Shown here: one piece after another, positions 43,565 to 51,843 of the stretch
How positions within the stretch are numbered: the first letter of the stretch is position 1
How the letters are laid out: every line of letters starts with the position of its first letter
Assembly (NCBI RefSeq): GCF_003284585.1
Contig: NZ_QKRX01000002.1
Span: 372,001 to 436,000, forward strand
Direction: 5' to 3'
Length of the DNA: 64,000 bases
Source: Nitrincola tibetensis
GTDB taxonomy: Bacteria; Pseudomonadota; Gammaproteobacteria; Pseudomonadales; Balneatricaceae
Translations under genes and position numbers: made by a program
Notes under the pieces: model-generated
The model's database searches: none
What the model was told of the DNA's origin: nothing
What the model saw: the letters and a program-made list of their open reading frames with translations, nothing else

Positions 43565-45118
43565 ATGATGTTACGTGTAAACTGGTTTGACCATGAGGCA
43601 CGTTTTGATACGTTACTGCATCCGTATCGTGTGCGTGCTGATCGTATCATGGTGGGAATGAACGCTTTTTTGCTCATTATTTGTCTTTTGTTAGTGCCAC
43701 TCTACGATACCCTTTTCGCCGTAATGCTGATTGGAGTACCAACCTTGTTATTAGCCGTGCTACTTGCACGCCTATATCCCGGTGAGCTGATTACGCGCCT
43801 TTATATGGGCGCCGCATTTATGGTCTTTACTGGGCTTATCATCCATCAAAATGCCGGCGATATTGAAGCTCACTTTTCGGCTTTTGGTTTGATCGGAGTG
43901 CTGCTGTACTATCGCGATTGGCGCACTATTCTTATGGCAACGACCGTCATCTATCTGCACCACCTGATACTGGGCTATGCTCAAACCATAGGCATAGCGG
44001 TGTACGTCTTCGATACCAACACATTCTGGTTGCTGTTCTGGAAACATGTCGCTTATTTTCTTCCTTTTGTTCTTATGATGGCATATTTATCGATTTGGCT
44101 TCGTCGCGAAGGTTATGAGGATCAGCATGTAATTGCTATTGCTCAGGACATCATGCAAGGAAACCTAGTGGCAGACAAACATCTAGCAATCGACCAAAGA
44201 CAAGCACCTCTGATTCAGTCGGTGCTAATGATGAAAAACCGCTTGCTCGACTTATTGCGTGTCATGCCCGTACCCGCAGCGGTGATTCGTCTCGATAATG
44301 AAACACTGGTCAATATTAATGAAGCTTGGGAACGTAAGATGGGCATCTTACCGATAGGCGCCAAAGTGCAGGATTCATTGATATGCTCTGTTCCGGGTAC
44401 ATGGGATCGCTTACTTGAGGCATTACACGCATCACCAGACAAACTTTTAGATAAACGTGAGATAAGTCTGAGATATCCAAATGGTAGTGAGGCCATTTGT
44501 GAAGTTTCAGTTATCCTGCACGAAGAGAGCCATCCAGTAATGGCAATCCTGACACTTGAGGATATAACCAAGCGAAAGCAAAATGAACAGACAATGCATC
44601 GTCTCGCCTTCTACGATATGTTGACAGAGCTGCCCAATCGCTCTCACTTGATGCATTATCTAGAGGATGCCTTTGTCCGTTGGTCTGAGAGCGGAATAGG
44701 TTTTGCGGTATTAACGATGGATCTCGATGGCTTCAAGCCAATCAATGATACTTATGGCCATGACTTAGGCGATAATGTACTGCAGATCATTGGCAAACGT
44801 TTACTCAACATAAAGCGAGAGAGTGATTTGATTGCTCGCTTAGGTGGGGACGAGTTTGTCGTGGTACTCAGTCACTGCATTGACCACACATCAGCATACG
44901 CTATGGCGGAGCGGGTAATTACAGTAATCACTGCGCCGATGCAATTAGGAGCAAATGATCAAAGTCGAATTACGGTTGAGGTTGGGGTAAGCATCGGCAT
45001 TGCCCACATCGCCGAAGGTGCCGTAAGCATTGATGAGTTACTTAAGCAAGCCGATGTTGCTCTGTATCGTGCTAAGGAAGCAGGCAAGCGCCAAGCGGTG
45101 TTCTATCGAGCCGATTGA
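43565..45118 (+). CDS. Membrane diguanylate cyclase with PAS domain
   Basis: c-di-GMP synthase of 517 residues from ATG 43565 (43547 and 43568 are alternatives). Six hydrophobic segments occupy about residues 25-185, followed by a HAMP-like linker, a PAS domain (about 230-345), then GGDEF (about 355-517). The active site LGGDEFVVV and the RESD inhibitory site are intact; no EAL domain follows. The membrane region does not match a known sensor that I can name. It is not near the other GGDEF genes and has no obvious operon partner. Confidence 0.9.
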   Translation: MMLRVNWFDHEARFDTLLHPYRVRADRIMVGMNAFLLIICLLLVPLYDTLFAVMLIGVPTLLLAVLLARLYPGELITRLYMGAAFMVFTGLIIHQNAGDIEAHFSAFGLIGVLLYYRDWRTILMATTVIYLHHLILGYAQTIGIAVYVFDTNTFWLLFWKHVAYFLPFVLMMAYLSIWLRREGYEDQHVIAIAQDIMQGNLVADKHLAIDQRQAPLIQSVLMMKNRLLDLLRVMPVPAAVIRLDNETLVNINEAWERKMGILPIGAKVQDSLICSVPGTWDRLLEALHASPDKLLDKREISLRYPNGSEAICEVSVILHEESHPVMAILTLEDITKRKQNEQTMHRLAFYDMLTELPNRSHLMHYLEDAFVRWSESGIGFAVLTMDLDGFKPINDTYGHDLGDNVLQIIGKRLLNIKRESDLIARLGGDEFVVVLSHCIDHTSAYAMAERVITVITAPMQLGANDQSRITVEVGVSIGIAHIAEGAVSIDELLKQADVALYRAKEAGKRQAVFYRAD

Positions 45119-45132
45119 GCCGTGCTACCCGC

Positions 45133-45366
45133 TTATTCGTGTACAGCTGAGACAGCGACTACATCAAACTCACCTGTGAAGTCTGATTCGTAGTTGCAAT
45201 AAACACCTAGAATACTTGCGCCGGGTGCTAAGTTTGAAAAAATATCGCCATAAAAGCGTTGCCATAGACCTGATATTTTTGATGAATCGGGATTCATCTC
45301 ATCAGCGTTTCTAGTTCTAACCTTGATTCCTTTCACAATCTTTTCATCTATTTGAGTGACATACAC
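45133..45366 (-). CDS. Truncated GyrI-like/effector-binding domain protein
   Basis: Small protein of 77 residues matching the start of a GyrI-like (AraC effector-binding) domain: VKGIKVRTRNADEM, KISGLWQRFY, and ILGVYCNYESDFTGEFDVV. Complete domains have about 150 residues and two similar halves; here only the first is present and the protein ends shortly after the G-E/Y-F/Y-D motif. It may be a real single-half protein or a truncated copy. No DNA-binding part is present. Confidence 0.65.
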   Translation of the reverse strand: MYVTQIDEKIVKGIKVRTRNADEMNPDSSKISGLWQRFYGDIFSNLAPGASILGVYCNYESDFTGEFDVVAVSAVHE

Positions 45367-45622
45367 GACTCAGTCTCCTAGTTTTTAACGCGAAATACAT
45401 ACTGCAGCGTAAAACAAACACCCTATACCTCAAAGCTAACACAGGAAATTTAGCTGTAATTAGCACACCTCACAGCTATTTACCCTAGCGGTACCTGTCT
45501 GTAAATGCAATGAGCTTAGGTGTTGTGTGGTACGCTATATGAATATGGCGGCCTGAAGATAATTGCCAAACCAGCTGGTTATTTTTACATGCATACGAAA
45601 TACGTTTCAATCGCCCTTTTAC

Positions 45623-45656
45623 AGGCGAGGCAATTCGCCTGAACAATCAGGCAGAA
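45623..45656 (+). promoter_or_regulatory. Overlapping hairpins before the GNAT-nitrilase gene
   Basis: AGGCGA (45623-45628) pairs with TCGCCT (45635-45640), while GCCTGA (45637-45642) pairs with TCAGGC (45647-45652), which is followed by AATTTT. The two stems share 45637-45640 and exclude each other, 24 bases before the ATG. The rest of the gap 45367-45679 shows nothing recognisable. Confidence 0.4.
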
Positions 45657-45679
45657 TTTTAACCAACTGAGGAACTGCC

Positions 45680-47218
45680 ATGGAAGCAAATCACGTCGAA
45701 ATTCGCCACCTTACTAAACAGGATATGACAGAACTACGCGAGGCATCCGAGCAAGTCTATCAATCCGGTCCTTTGTTAACTTGGACCGAAGATGTCGTTA
45801 ACGCCCTACTCACCAAGTTTCCTGATGGTCAGATTTGTGTCTGTGTTGATGGCAAAGTCGTAGGCTGCGCATTTTCGCTGATAATTGACTACAGCAAATT
45901 TGGTGATGACCACACTTACGCGCAAATCATTTCTGGCAACTCTTTTGACAATCATGATCCAGATGGTGATGTGCTGTATGGCATTGAAGTCTTTATCCAT
46001 CCTGATTATCGAGGCTTACGTCTAGCTCGGCGTTTATACGATGTGCGTAAAGAGCTGTGCGAAAACCTCAATTTGCGTGCCATTATGGCTGGCGGCAGAA
46101 TGCCAAACTATGAGCAGAATGCAGATAGCATGACTGCAAAACAGTACATTGAAAAAGTAAAACGCAAAGAGCTGCATGATCCCGTATTAAGTTTTCAGCT
46201 GGCCAATGGCTTCCATGTCCGCAAATTATTAAAAGGTTATATTCCCGGTGATGTTGAATCGCAAGAGTATGCAACTTTATTAGAATGGCTGAATATTTAT
46301 TACACCAAGTCAGTAAAACTGATTAATGTATCCAAAGCTGAAGTACGACTAGGGCTGGTGCAATGGCAAATGCGCAGCATGGAAAGCATTGACAACCTAT
46401 TTGATCAAATGGAGTTTTTTGTCGATGCCGTATCGGACTACGGCAGTGACTTTATTTTATTTCCAGAGCTATTTGCGGCCCCGTTGATGGCACACTACAA
46501 CCATTTAAGTGTGCCCGAGAGTATTCGGCAACTGGCCAAATATACGGAGACCATTCGTAACAAGTTTATTGACTTTGCCATTGCTTATAACATCAACATT
46601 ATCACCGGCAGCATGCCCTACATTATGGATGGAAAACTCTATAATAGCGGCTTTTTATGCCGCCGTGATGGTACTTGGGAGCAATACGACAAGGTTCATG
46701 TCACCCCTGCAGAAAGACGTAACTGGGCGATGACGGGAGGCAATAAAGTTAAAGTATTTGACACAGATTGCGGCAAAATTGGCATTATGATTTGCTACGA
46801 TGTGGAGTTTCCTGAATATGCCCGTCTATTATCCGATCAAGGCATGAACATTCTGTTTGTTCCTTTTCTGACGGATACCCAAAACGGCTACACCCGAGTG
46901 CGTCATTGTGCGATGGCCAGAGCAATTGAAAACGAATGCTACGTGGCAATTGCTGGCGCAGTAGGCAACTTGGCTCGGGTAAACAATATGGATATTCAGT
47001 ATGCCCAGTCAGCGCTATTTACGCCATCAGACTTTGCTTTTCCAACGACAGGCATCAAAGCAGAAGCAACACCCAACTCTGAGATGCTATTGATTGTCGA
47101 TGTTGACCTGAATGCGCTAAAAGAACTTCACAGTCATGGCAGCGTTCACACCATGAGAGATCGACGACACGATGTTTATCAACTTTCTCTGGTCAATCCG
47201 ACTTCGGCTACCAAATAA
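45680..47218 (+). CDS. GNAT acetyltransferase fused to carbon-nitrogen hydrolase
   Basis: Two-domain enzyme of 512 residues: N-terminal GNAT (about 8-205; GIEVFIHPDYRGLRLARRLY is the acetyl-CoA segment) and C-terminal nitrilase-superfamily amidase (about 222-505). The amidase triad is visible: Glu in LFPELFAAP, Lys in YDKVHVTPAE and Cys in GIMICYDVEFPE. The fusion is a known family, but its substrate is not established. GAGGA lies before the ATG. It is flanked by unrelated genes, with a strong hairpin downstream. Confidence 0.93.
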   Translation: MEANHVEIRHLTKQDMTELREASEQVYQSGPLLTWTEDVVNALLTKFPDGQICVCVDGKVVGCAFSLIIDYSKFGDDHTYAQIISGNSFDNHDPDGDVLYGIEVFIHPDYRGLRLARRLYDVRKELCENLNLRAIMAGGRMPNYEQNADSMTAKQYIEKVKRKELHDPVLSFQLANGFHVRKLLKGYIPGDVESQEYATLLEWLNIYYTKSVKLINVSKAEVRLGLVQWQMRSMESIDNLFDQMEFFVDAVSDYGSDFILFPELFAAPLMAHYNHLSVPESIRQLAKYTETIRNKFIDFAIAYNINIITGSMPYIMDGKLYNSGFLCRRDGTWEQYDKVHVTPAERRNWAMTGGNKVKVFDTDCGKIGIMICYDVEFPEYARLLSDQGMNILFVPFLTDTQNGYTRVRHCAMARAIENECYVAIAGAVGNLARVNNMDIQYAQSALFTPSDFAFPTTGIKAEATPNSEMLLIVDVDLNALKELHSHGSVHTMRDRRHDVYQLSLVNPTSATK

Positions 47219-47256
47219 CACACTTGTTTGATGCCTTATTTTTCAAATCAGATCAA

Positions 47257-47292
47257 GCCCGTACTTAGCGTTTACTAAAGCCAAGTGCGGGC
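47257..47292. terminator. Hairpin after the GNAT-nitrilase gene
   Basis: Arms 47257-47266 (GCCCGTACTT) and 47283-47292 form ten pairs with one G-T wobble; the loop can add a short inner stem. It lies between convergent genes, with little T-run on either strand. Confidence 0.55.
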
Positions 47293-47409
47293 GCTTCACA
47301 ACAAAGATTTTCCAATGATGGTAGATGCCCCTAACTTTCGCTTCTTGCTGAGATTTTACAGCCAGCTCTTTTTACTTAAGCTGAATGAAACGATGTGTTT
47401 TCACAACGT

Positions 47410-48036
47410 TTACGCCTTCACAATAAGGTAGGCACCTGTGCCCACCATCAGTCCTCCAACCGTCACCTTAACAGCACCTTGCACCTTGTGTTGCGACTTT
47501 AATACGCTCGGCAAGGATACGATTTTACTCGCAGAATACGCATAGAATAACTTGACACCACCGACCGCCATCACTGTTAGCAGGCTAATCACGATGACAT
47601 CTGAAGTCTTCAGGGTGGCCAAATCGACAAAAGCAGGAAACAAACTTGCATAGAAGAGAATGGCCTTCACATCACCAAGTGTAATAATTAAGCCCGTGAG
47701 AAAGCTTGCAGATAATGATGAGACTGAGCGACCTGCTGGAACCTGTACTCTAGCTTTGGATCTCAAAAGACTTATACCAAACCAGATGAGATACGCACCC
47801 GCAATATACCTTAGAATCAAGAAAAAACCGCCCATCACTTCTGCCAACGCGGTCATTCCGAAAATGGCCAGAAAAACGAAAACAAGGTCGCCGAGTACGA
47901 TACCAACTGAAACAGCAGCGCCGTTTAAGAATCCAGCGGTTGAAGAACGAGCAACAACTAAGGCCACACTAGTGCTAGGAACCAGTGCTAGCATCACCAT
48001 CACGGCAAATAGAACAACTATTTCAAGTATATTCAT
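47410..48036 (-). CDS. LysE-family exporter
   Basis: Six-TM exporter of 208 residues from ATG 48036 (AGAGG five bases upstream; a GTG one codon earlier is also possible). The LysE helix-1 motif is atypical (LALVPSTSVALVVARSS, where P-x-P-G is changed to PSTS), while the second conserved region LIITLGDVKAILFYASLFP keeps the GDVKA variant. Substrate unknown. Unlike the other exporters here it has no adjacent regulator. Confidence 0.8.
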   Translation of the reverse strand: MNILEIVVLFAVMVMLALVPSTSVALVVARSSTAGFLNGAAVSVGIVLGDLVFVFLAIFGMTALAEVMGGFFLILRYIAGAYLIWFGISLLRSKARVQVPAGRSVSSLSASFLTGLIITLGDVKAILFYASLFPAFVDLATLKTSDVIVISLLTVMAVGGVKLFYAYSASKIVSLPSVLKSQHKVQGAVKVTVGGLMVGTGAYLIVKA

Positions 48037-48130
48037 CACGACCTCTTGGCTTAACTGATAATCCTACTTTAAAAAATACCAGTGTAACGATACCTGCTTC
48101 GTCAAGCAGCCCTCCTTCTGTGGCTTCGAT

Positions 48131-48152
48131 ATTGGCCGCTGATGCGGCCAAT
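48131..48152. terminator. Short perfect hairpin between LysE and CheB-like genes
   Basis: Perfect 9-bp arms ATTGGCCGC and its complement surround TGAT. A run of six A follows on the plus strand, so the T-run lies on the wrong side for termination of the minus-strand CheB-like gene. Its function is unclear. Confidence 0.4.
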
Positions 48153-48195
48153 AAAAAACTAATGTCCTTTATAACTGAGTAAAGTCCTATAAGAG

Positions 48196-49197
48196 TCATG
48201 CTGTTCCATGAGAATCTTGGTCGGTAGCCTTCAGCATGGCACGAATGCGGTCAATATGAATTTGAGAATCTTTAGCCCGCTGAGTGACTGATGAAGGAGC
48301 GTGTTTGCTTTCATTTTTACTCATGGTTACCAGCAAATTCTGGCGTTCTTCAAACATTCTCAGCGCTACCCAAAGCGTTTCTTCAATCTTTACAGTTTGC
48401 TGAGCCAGCAGTACCGAGGCGGTAAACGCATGACCTGTATGACAGCGGTACCTTAACAGCTCTCCTTCCTTCATTTGCCATAGAACTCCGCCACAGTCAG
48501 GGCAATTGTATGGTACCTGATCGCCTAACGTTTCGACTGAAGGCAAATCGCTCAAAACCCGCTGCGCGATTTTAGCCTCGATCATTATGTCTTCCGGTAC
48601 CGGCTTGCTCTCCGGTAGCTCTCTCCTTAAAAGATCAGTCAGCAGCGCCCCCATCTCAGCTATTGGCAAGCAATAATCGGCACCAACATTGGCTATTACC
48701 GATTGTGGCATATCCGGATAAGACGCATCTTCAGGATCTTGTGCGATGCAGACACCACCGCAACGTTTGATCGCCATCATGCCGCTGGTACCATCATCCA
48801 GATACCCTGTCAGAATGATGCCTATGACTCTGTTGCCATAAGTCACAGCAGCAGAACGAAATAAGGGATCAATAGCAGGCCGTGAACGGTTTTCTCTGGC
48901 GCCTTTAGTAATCAGGATTTCCCCCTTCGCTATCAACATATGTTGATCTGATGGCGCTAGATACATAGTACCGACTTTGAATGTCTGTTTATTGTGCGCA
49001 TGCACACAGGGTAGATGGCTGCTCTCATTTAATACTTTGACCAGCACGTCTCCGGTAACATCAGCGCTCATGTGTGTGACAATAAAAACAGGGGCCGAAA
49101 AATCCTTCGGAAGCTGTGCAACCAATTTTTTTAATGCGGCCATGCCACCCGCGGATGCTCCAATAACTATGAGCATTGAATTTTTGTTTTGATTCAT
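48196..49197 (-). CDS. Stand-alone CheB-type protein methylesterase
   Basis: CheB catalytic-domain protein of 333 residues from ATG 49197 (GAGGT upstream). The catalytic triad is visible: Ser in GASAGGM, His in FIVTHMSAD and Asp in TGYLDDGTSGM. There is no receiver domain; the C-terminal third has a zinc-type CPDCGG and CHTGHAFT motif followed by a helical tail. This architecture occurs in chemotaxis-like stress and two-component clusters. No cheR or other che gene is adjacent. The longer frame from 49287 lacks a ribosome site. Confidence 0.85.
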   Translation of the reverse strand: MNQNKNSMLIVIGASAGGMAALKKLVAQLPKDFSAPVFIVTHMSADVTGDVLVKVLNESSHLPCVHAHNKQTFKVGTMYLAPSDQHMLIAKGEILITKGARENRSRPAIDPLFRSAAVTYGNRVIGIILTGYLDDGTSGMMAIKRCGGVCIAQDPEDASYPDMPQSVIANVGADYCLPIAEMGALLTDLLRRELPESKPVPEDIMIEAKIAQRVLSDLPSVETLGDQVPYNCPDCGGVLWQMKEGELLRYRCHTGHAFTASVLLAQQTVKIEETLWVALRMFEERQNLLVTMSKNESKHAPSSVTQRAKDSQIHIDRIRAMLKATDQDSHGTA

Positions 49198-49356
49198 CAC
49201 CACCTCTATCGATGGAGCAGGTTCAAAAGATCGTATGTGGAGTCGCGTAACTGAAATCGAAACAAGGGATAGCGACGCCACCGTCAACTAGGATGCTTTA
49301 CCCAGTGACCTATGCTATCAAATTTCGTGAGTTCCATATGCGCCATTGAGCACATA

Positions 49357-49590
49357 CTAGCGAACATGCTCTTGATCATAGTTTTCCATTGTTTGGAAAA
49401 ATAGCCCTGTGTCGTTATCCAAGGAATCGCGCACAGCATTTTGCAAAGCGCCCGTTTGATCTGCTTCCCATGTTGCATTTACAGCCAGACTAACAAGTTT
49501 AGTTGTGACTTCATGCTTAGGAACAACCGCGTTCGTGAGCAGTCGATTGTCCCTAGAAACACCTTCTGACCATGGCTTAGTTAAGTGATA
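49357..49590 (-). pseudogene. Possible gene remnant, no start codon
   Basis: A minus-strand frame of about 78 codons reads HLTKPWSEGVSRDNRLLTNA and then DQTGALQNAVRDSLDNDTGL before a stop at 49357. Its composition looks protein-like and more plausible than the overlapping frame at 49284-49478. It has no in-frame start with a ribosome site and no family that I recognise. It overlaps the end of the osmC-type gene, so it may be a remnant of an older gene. Confidence 0.3.
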
Positions 49591-50048
49591 ATTTCTGTGC
49601 TGACCTCTGTTTTTACCGAGTTAGCAATAAAGCATTGTTCATGAGAAAGATGGTGGATTTTTTCAAGATCATCTCTTGAGGGAATCCGATCCCCTGAAAA
49701 CTCTACTTTCGGGCGGAGCGTAACCTTGGTCATGGATATCTTCCCTGATCCATCTTTTTCCATGATGCCCTTAGCATCATCAGAATAACTTTCCACCACA
49801 TAGCCTTTTTTGGCTGCAATTGATAGAAAAAAAAGCATATGACAACTCGACAAGGAGGCAATAAACGCTTCCTCGGGATCAACATTTGCTTCAACCGAAT
49901 AAGGTAAAGGTACTACATGGGGTGACGATGAAGCAGGTACAGTAACACCCCCATCAAACTCCCATACATGGCCACGGCTATATTTATTGTCGACGAAGGG
50001 TTCATCCTTACCACGACCCCATTTCACTAAAGCAAAATATTCGGACAT
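49581..50048 (-). CDS. OsmC/Ohr-family protein
   Basis: Probable thiol peroxidase of 155 residues acting on organic hydroperoxides. The two reactive cysteines are in SLSSCHMLFF and HEQCFIANSV, at the spacing of the OsmC family; the early SxxPHVVPLPYS segment contains the conserved region. GGAG lies upstream of the ATG. It is downstream of and in the same direction as an SDR gene 80 bases away. The general family role is redox protection; the exact substrate is unknown. Confidence 0.88.
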   Translation of the reverse strand: MSEYFALVKWGRGKDEPFVDNKYSRGHVWEFDGGVTVPASSSPHVVPLPYSVEANVDPEEAFIASLSSCHMLFFLSIAAKKGYVVESYSDDAKGIMEKDGSGKISMTKVTLRPKVEFSGDRIPSRDDLEKIHHLSHEQCFIANSVKTEVSTEIIT

Positions 50049-50127
50049 TTCATCTCCATATTAGTATATCTCCAAAGCTAGAACGCCCTATTCAGTTCTG
50101 GAGTGGGTTTGCTTGGTGTAACCCCAG

Positions 50128-50859
50128 CTATTTCCCTCCGGCCAGATCGATGAAGGATCCAGTAACATAGGATGCTTCATCTGATAATAACCAAGCAATA
50201 GCATTTGCCACTTCATCAGGTGTACCACCACGTTGCAATGGTATTTGAGGCGCTAAGCGGTCAACCCGATTGGACTCACCGCCATCGGCATGCATATCGG
50301 TATAAATAAAACCGGGCCTTACTGAATTTACACGAATACCCTGAGCGGCAACTTCCAAGGACAACCCTTTGGTCAATGAATCCATCGCCCCTTTAGAGGC
50401 TGCATAATCAATATACTCAAAGGGCGAGCCTGTCCGTGAAGCAACAGATGATACATTCACGATAGCGCCTGTCGATTTATTTCGATTGATAAATTCACGT
50501 GAGCAAAGAAAACAGCTCGTTACATTAGATAACATAACTGTGTTAAATCGTTCAACATCCATGTCGGCAAGACACGACTGAGGATACAAAATGCCTGCGT
50601 TATTGACTAAATGTGTAGCATGGCCATAGGTTTTTTCGGTTACATCGAATAACGCTACAACGTCAGTGTCTTTGGAAACATCAGCTTGGAACGAAAACGC
50701 TCTACCACCAAGCGCCGTAATTTCAGCAACGACAGCATCGGCACTTTTGGCATCTGAGCGGTAATTGACACAGACAGCATACCCTCTTGATGCTAACAAC
50801 TTCGAAGTTGCCGCACCAATTCCTCGACCACCGCCAGTAACGATAACGACTTTATTCAT
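50128..50859 (-). CDS. SDR-family oxidoreductase
   Basis: Short-chain dehydrogenase of 243 residues. Cofactor motif TGGGRGIG, NNAG, catalytic Ser in NVSSVASR, and Tyr/Lys in YIDYAASKGAMD. The C-terminal PGFIYTDMHADGG is the substrate-loop segment. Arg in NYRSD after beta-2 suggests NADP(H) use. The substrate is not deducible. It is likely transcribed with the OsmC-type gene. A decayed region lies upstream. Confidence 0.9.
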   Translation of the reverse strand: MNKVVIVTGGGRGIGAATSKLLASRGYAVCVNYRSDAKSADAVVAEITALGGRAFSFQADVSKDTDVVALFDVTEKTYGHATHLVNNAGILYPQSCLADMDVERFNTVMLSNVTSCFLCSREFINRNKSTGAIVNVSSVASRTGSPFEYIDYAASKGAMDSLTKGLSLEVAAQGIRVNSVRPGFIYTDMHADGGESNRVDRLAPQIPLQRGGTPDEVANAIAWLLSDEASYVTGSFIDLAGGK

Positions 50860-51278
50860 CGTATTTCCCTGATAACACGTAATTCGAAATCACCCACCAC
50901 ATCATCTTGCAGCTACCTATCCGACACAGCGAGTTGTGCACCAAGACCCGCAAACGCTACCGCGCTTGTATGCATAATAGCGGCCTGGCCCAGAATAGTA
51001 GCCAACAAATGCGAAACTCCTCTGTAATTCCTTAGGTGTTACGATGACCGGCGAAAAACGCACTAAGTTCGGCATCCGGAACTTGATCATTCGAATAGTT
51101 AAACGTGCCATCTACAACCATTTCTTGCGCGGCCCTTCGCATGAGTCCGTAAGTGGCACGAGCGAGACTCCCTCCGATACTCGCTCTATAGCGAGTGGCA
51201 GGTCGAATAGTGGAGTGGATAGATCACCGGTAAAGTCTTCTATGTTTCCCCCTCCTCCATATTAATAGGGTATTCGTG
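50860..51278 (-). pseudogene. Decayed minus-strand coding region
   Basis: Several short minus-strand frames read like pieces of proteins broken by shifts. One reads NIEDFTGDLSTPLFDLPLAI (about 51240-51180) and then continues in another frame as ARATYGLMRRAAQEMVVDGT and NYSNDQVPDAELSAFF, stopping near 51030. A short hydrophobic frame preceded by AGAGGAG starts near 51005 (LATILGQAAIMHTSAVAF). I do not recognise the family. Together they suggest a frameshifted gene rather than plain intergenic DNA. Confidence 0.4.
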
Positions 51279-51434
51279 TCAGCGCTTTTGTACCTGCAGT
51301 AATCGGTCAAATGGAACCGGTCCAAAGACACCGATGAACTTTACCCCGTGAAGCTCATTCCGTGGTGCCAAGAGCACGTCTCTGTGTGCCAGCCTACGAA
51401 ACCTGGCCCCAAGTTCTTGCAGTTCATCTCGCAT
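51279..51434 (-). CDS. Small unknown protein (51 residues)
   Basis: Short minus-strand frame beginning MRDELQELGARFRRLAHRDV and ending DRLLQVQKR. The amphipathic, Arg/Leu-rich pattern is protein-like, but no ribosome site precedes the ATG. It could be the N-terminal piece of the decayed gene just downstream. Confidence 0.3.
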   Translation of the reverse strand: MRDELQELGARFRRLAHRDVLLAPRNELHGVKFIGVFGPVPFDRLLQVQKR

Positions 51435-51444
51435 AATAGCGATG

Positions 51445-51696
51445 CTATGAATTTACAGTGACACACCCGCCTTGTTTCAGGATGCGCTTAGTTGAAGCTG
51501 GATTATTTGCTAACAGTGATTCCGGTCTTATAGGGCGTGGAACCAGGTTCCCGCCGCAGTTTGGGCACTGATGCTGCAAAACACTTTCTGCGCAACTTGA
51601 GCAGAAAGTGCATTCAAACGTACAGATGACCGCTTCGCTTGAATTCGGCGGCAAGTTTTTGTCACAGCACTCACAGTTTGGCCTAAGCTCTAGCAT
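51445..51696 (-). CDS. DUF1272 zinc-binding protein
   Basis: Small protein of 83 residues of the DUF1272 family. Four Cys pairs suggest two zinc sites (CECCDKNLPP, CTFECTFCSSC, CPNCGG). GAGGAG precedes the ATG at ideal distance. Function unknown; members are often near stress or resistance genes, as here beside a beta-lactamase. Confidence 0.85.
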   Translation of the reverse strand: MLELRPNCECCDKNLPPNSSEAVICTFECTFCSSCAESVLQHQCPNCGGNLVPRPIRPESLLANNPASTKRILKQGGCVTVNS

Positions 51697-51843
51697 AAAG
51701 TCTCCTCTTCTGTACCTGTATAGCGCATTGCTTACTGGATTAGAACACTATTCTACGATTTTACTTGTCAGTAACTTAAAGCCAACTACTCCAAAAAATA
51801 CAGCAAAAACAGCCTCAAATGCCACTTTGGATTTTAGATATTA

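Noticed and set aside
43377-43568. Plus-strand 63-residue frame before the cyclase gene
   Set aside because: It has no ribosome site and no family; it contains one hydrophobic segment but ends where the cyclase starts. Kept only as a note.
48131-48152. Rho-independent terminator for the CheB-like gene
   Set aside because: The stem is perfect, but the T-run on the minus strand comes before the stem, not after it.
49284-49478. Minus-strand frame of 64 residues
   Set aside because: Its Met/Lys/Trp-rich composition looks unnatural, and another frame of the same stretch is more protein-like.
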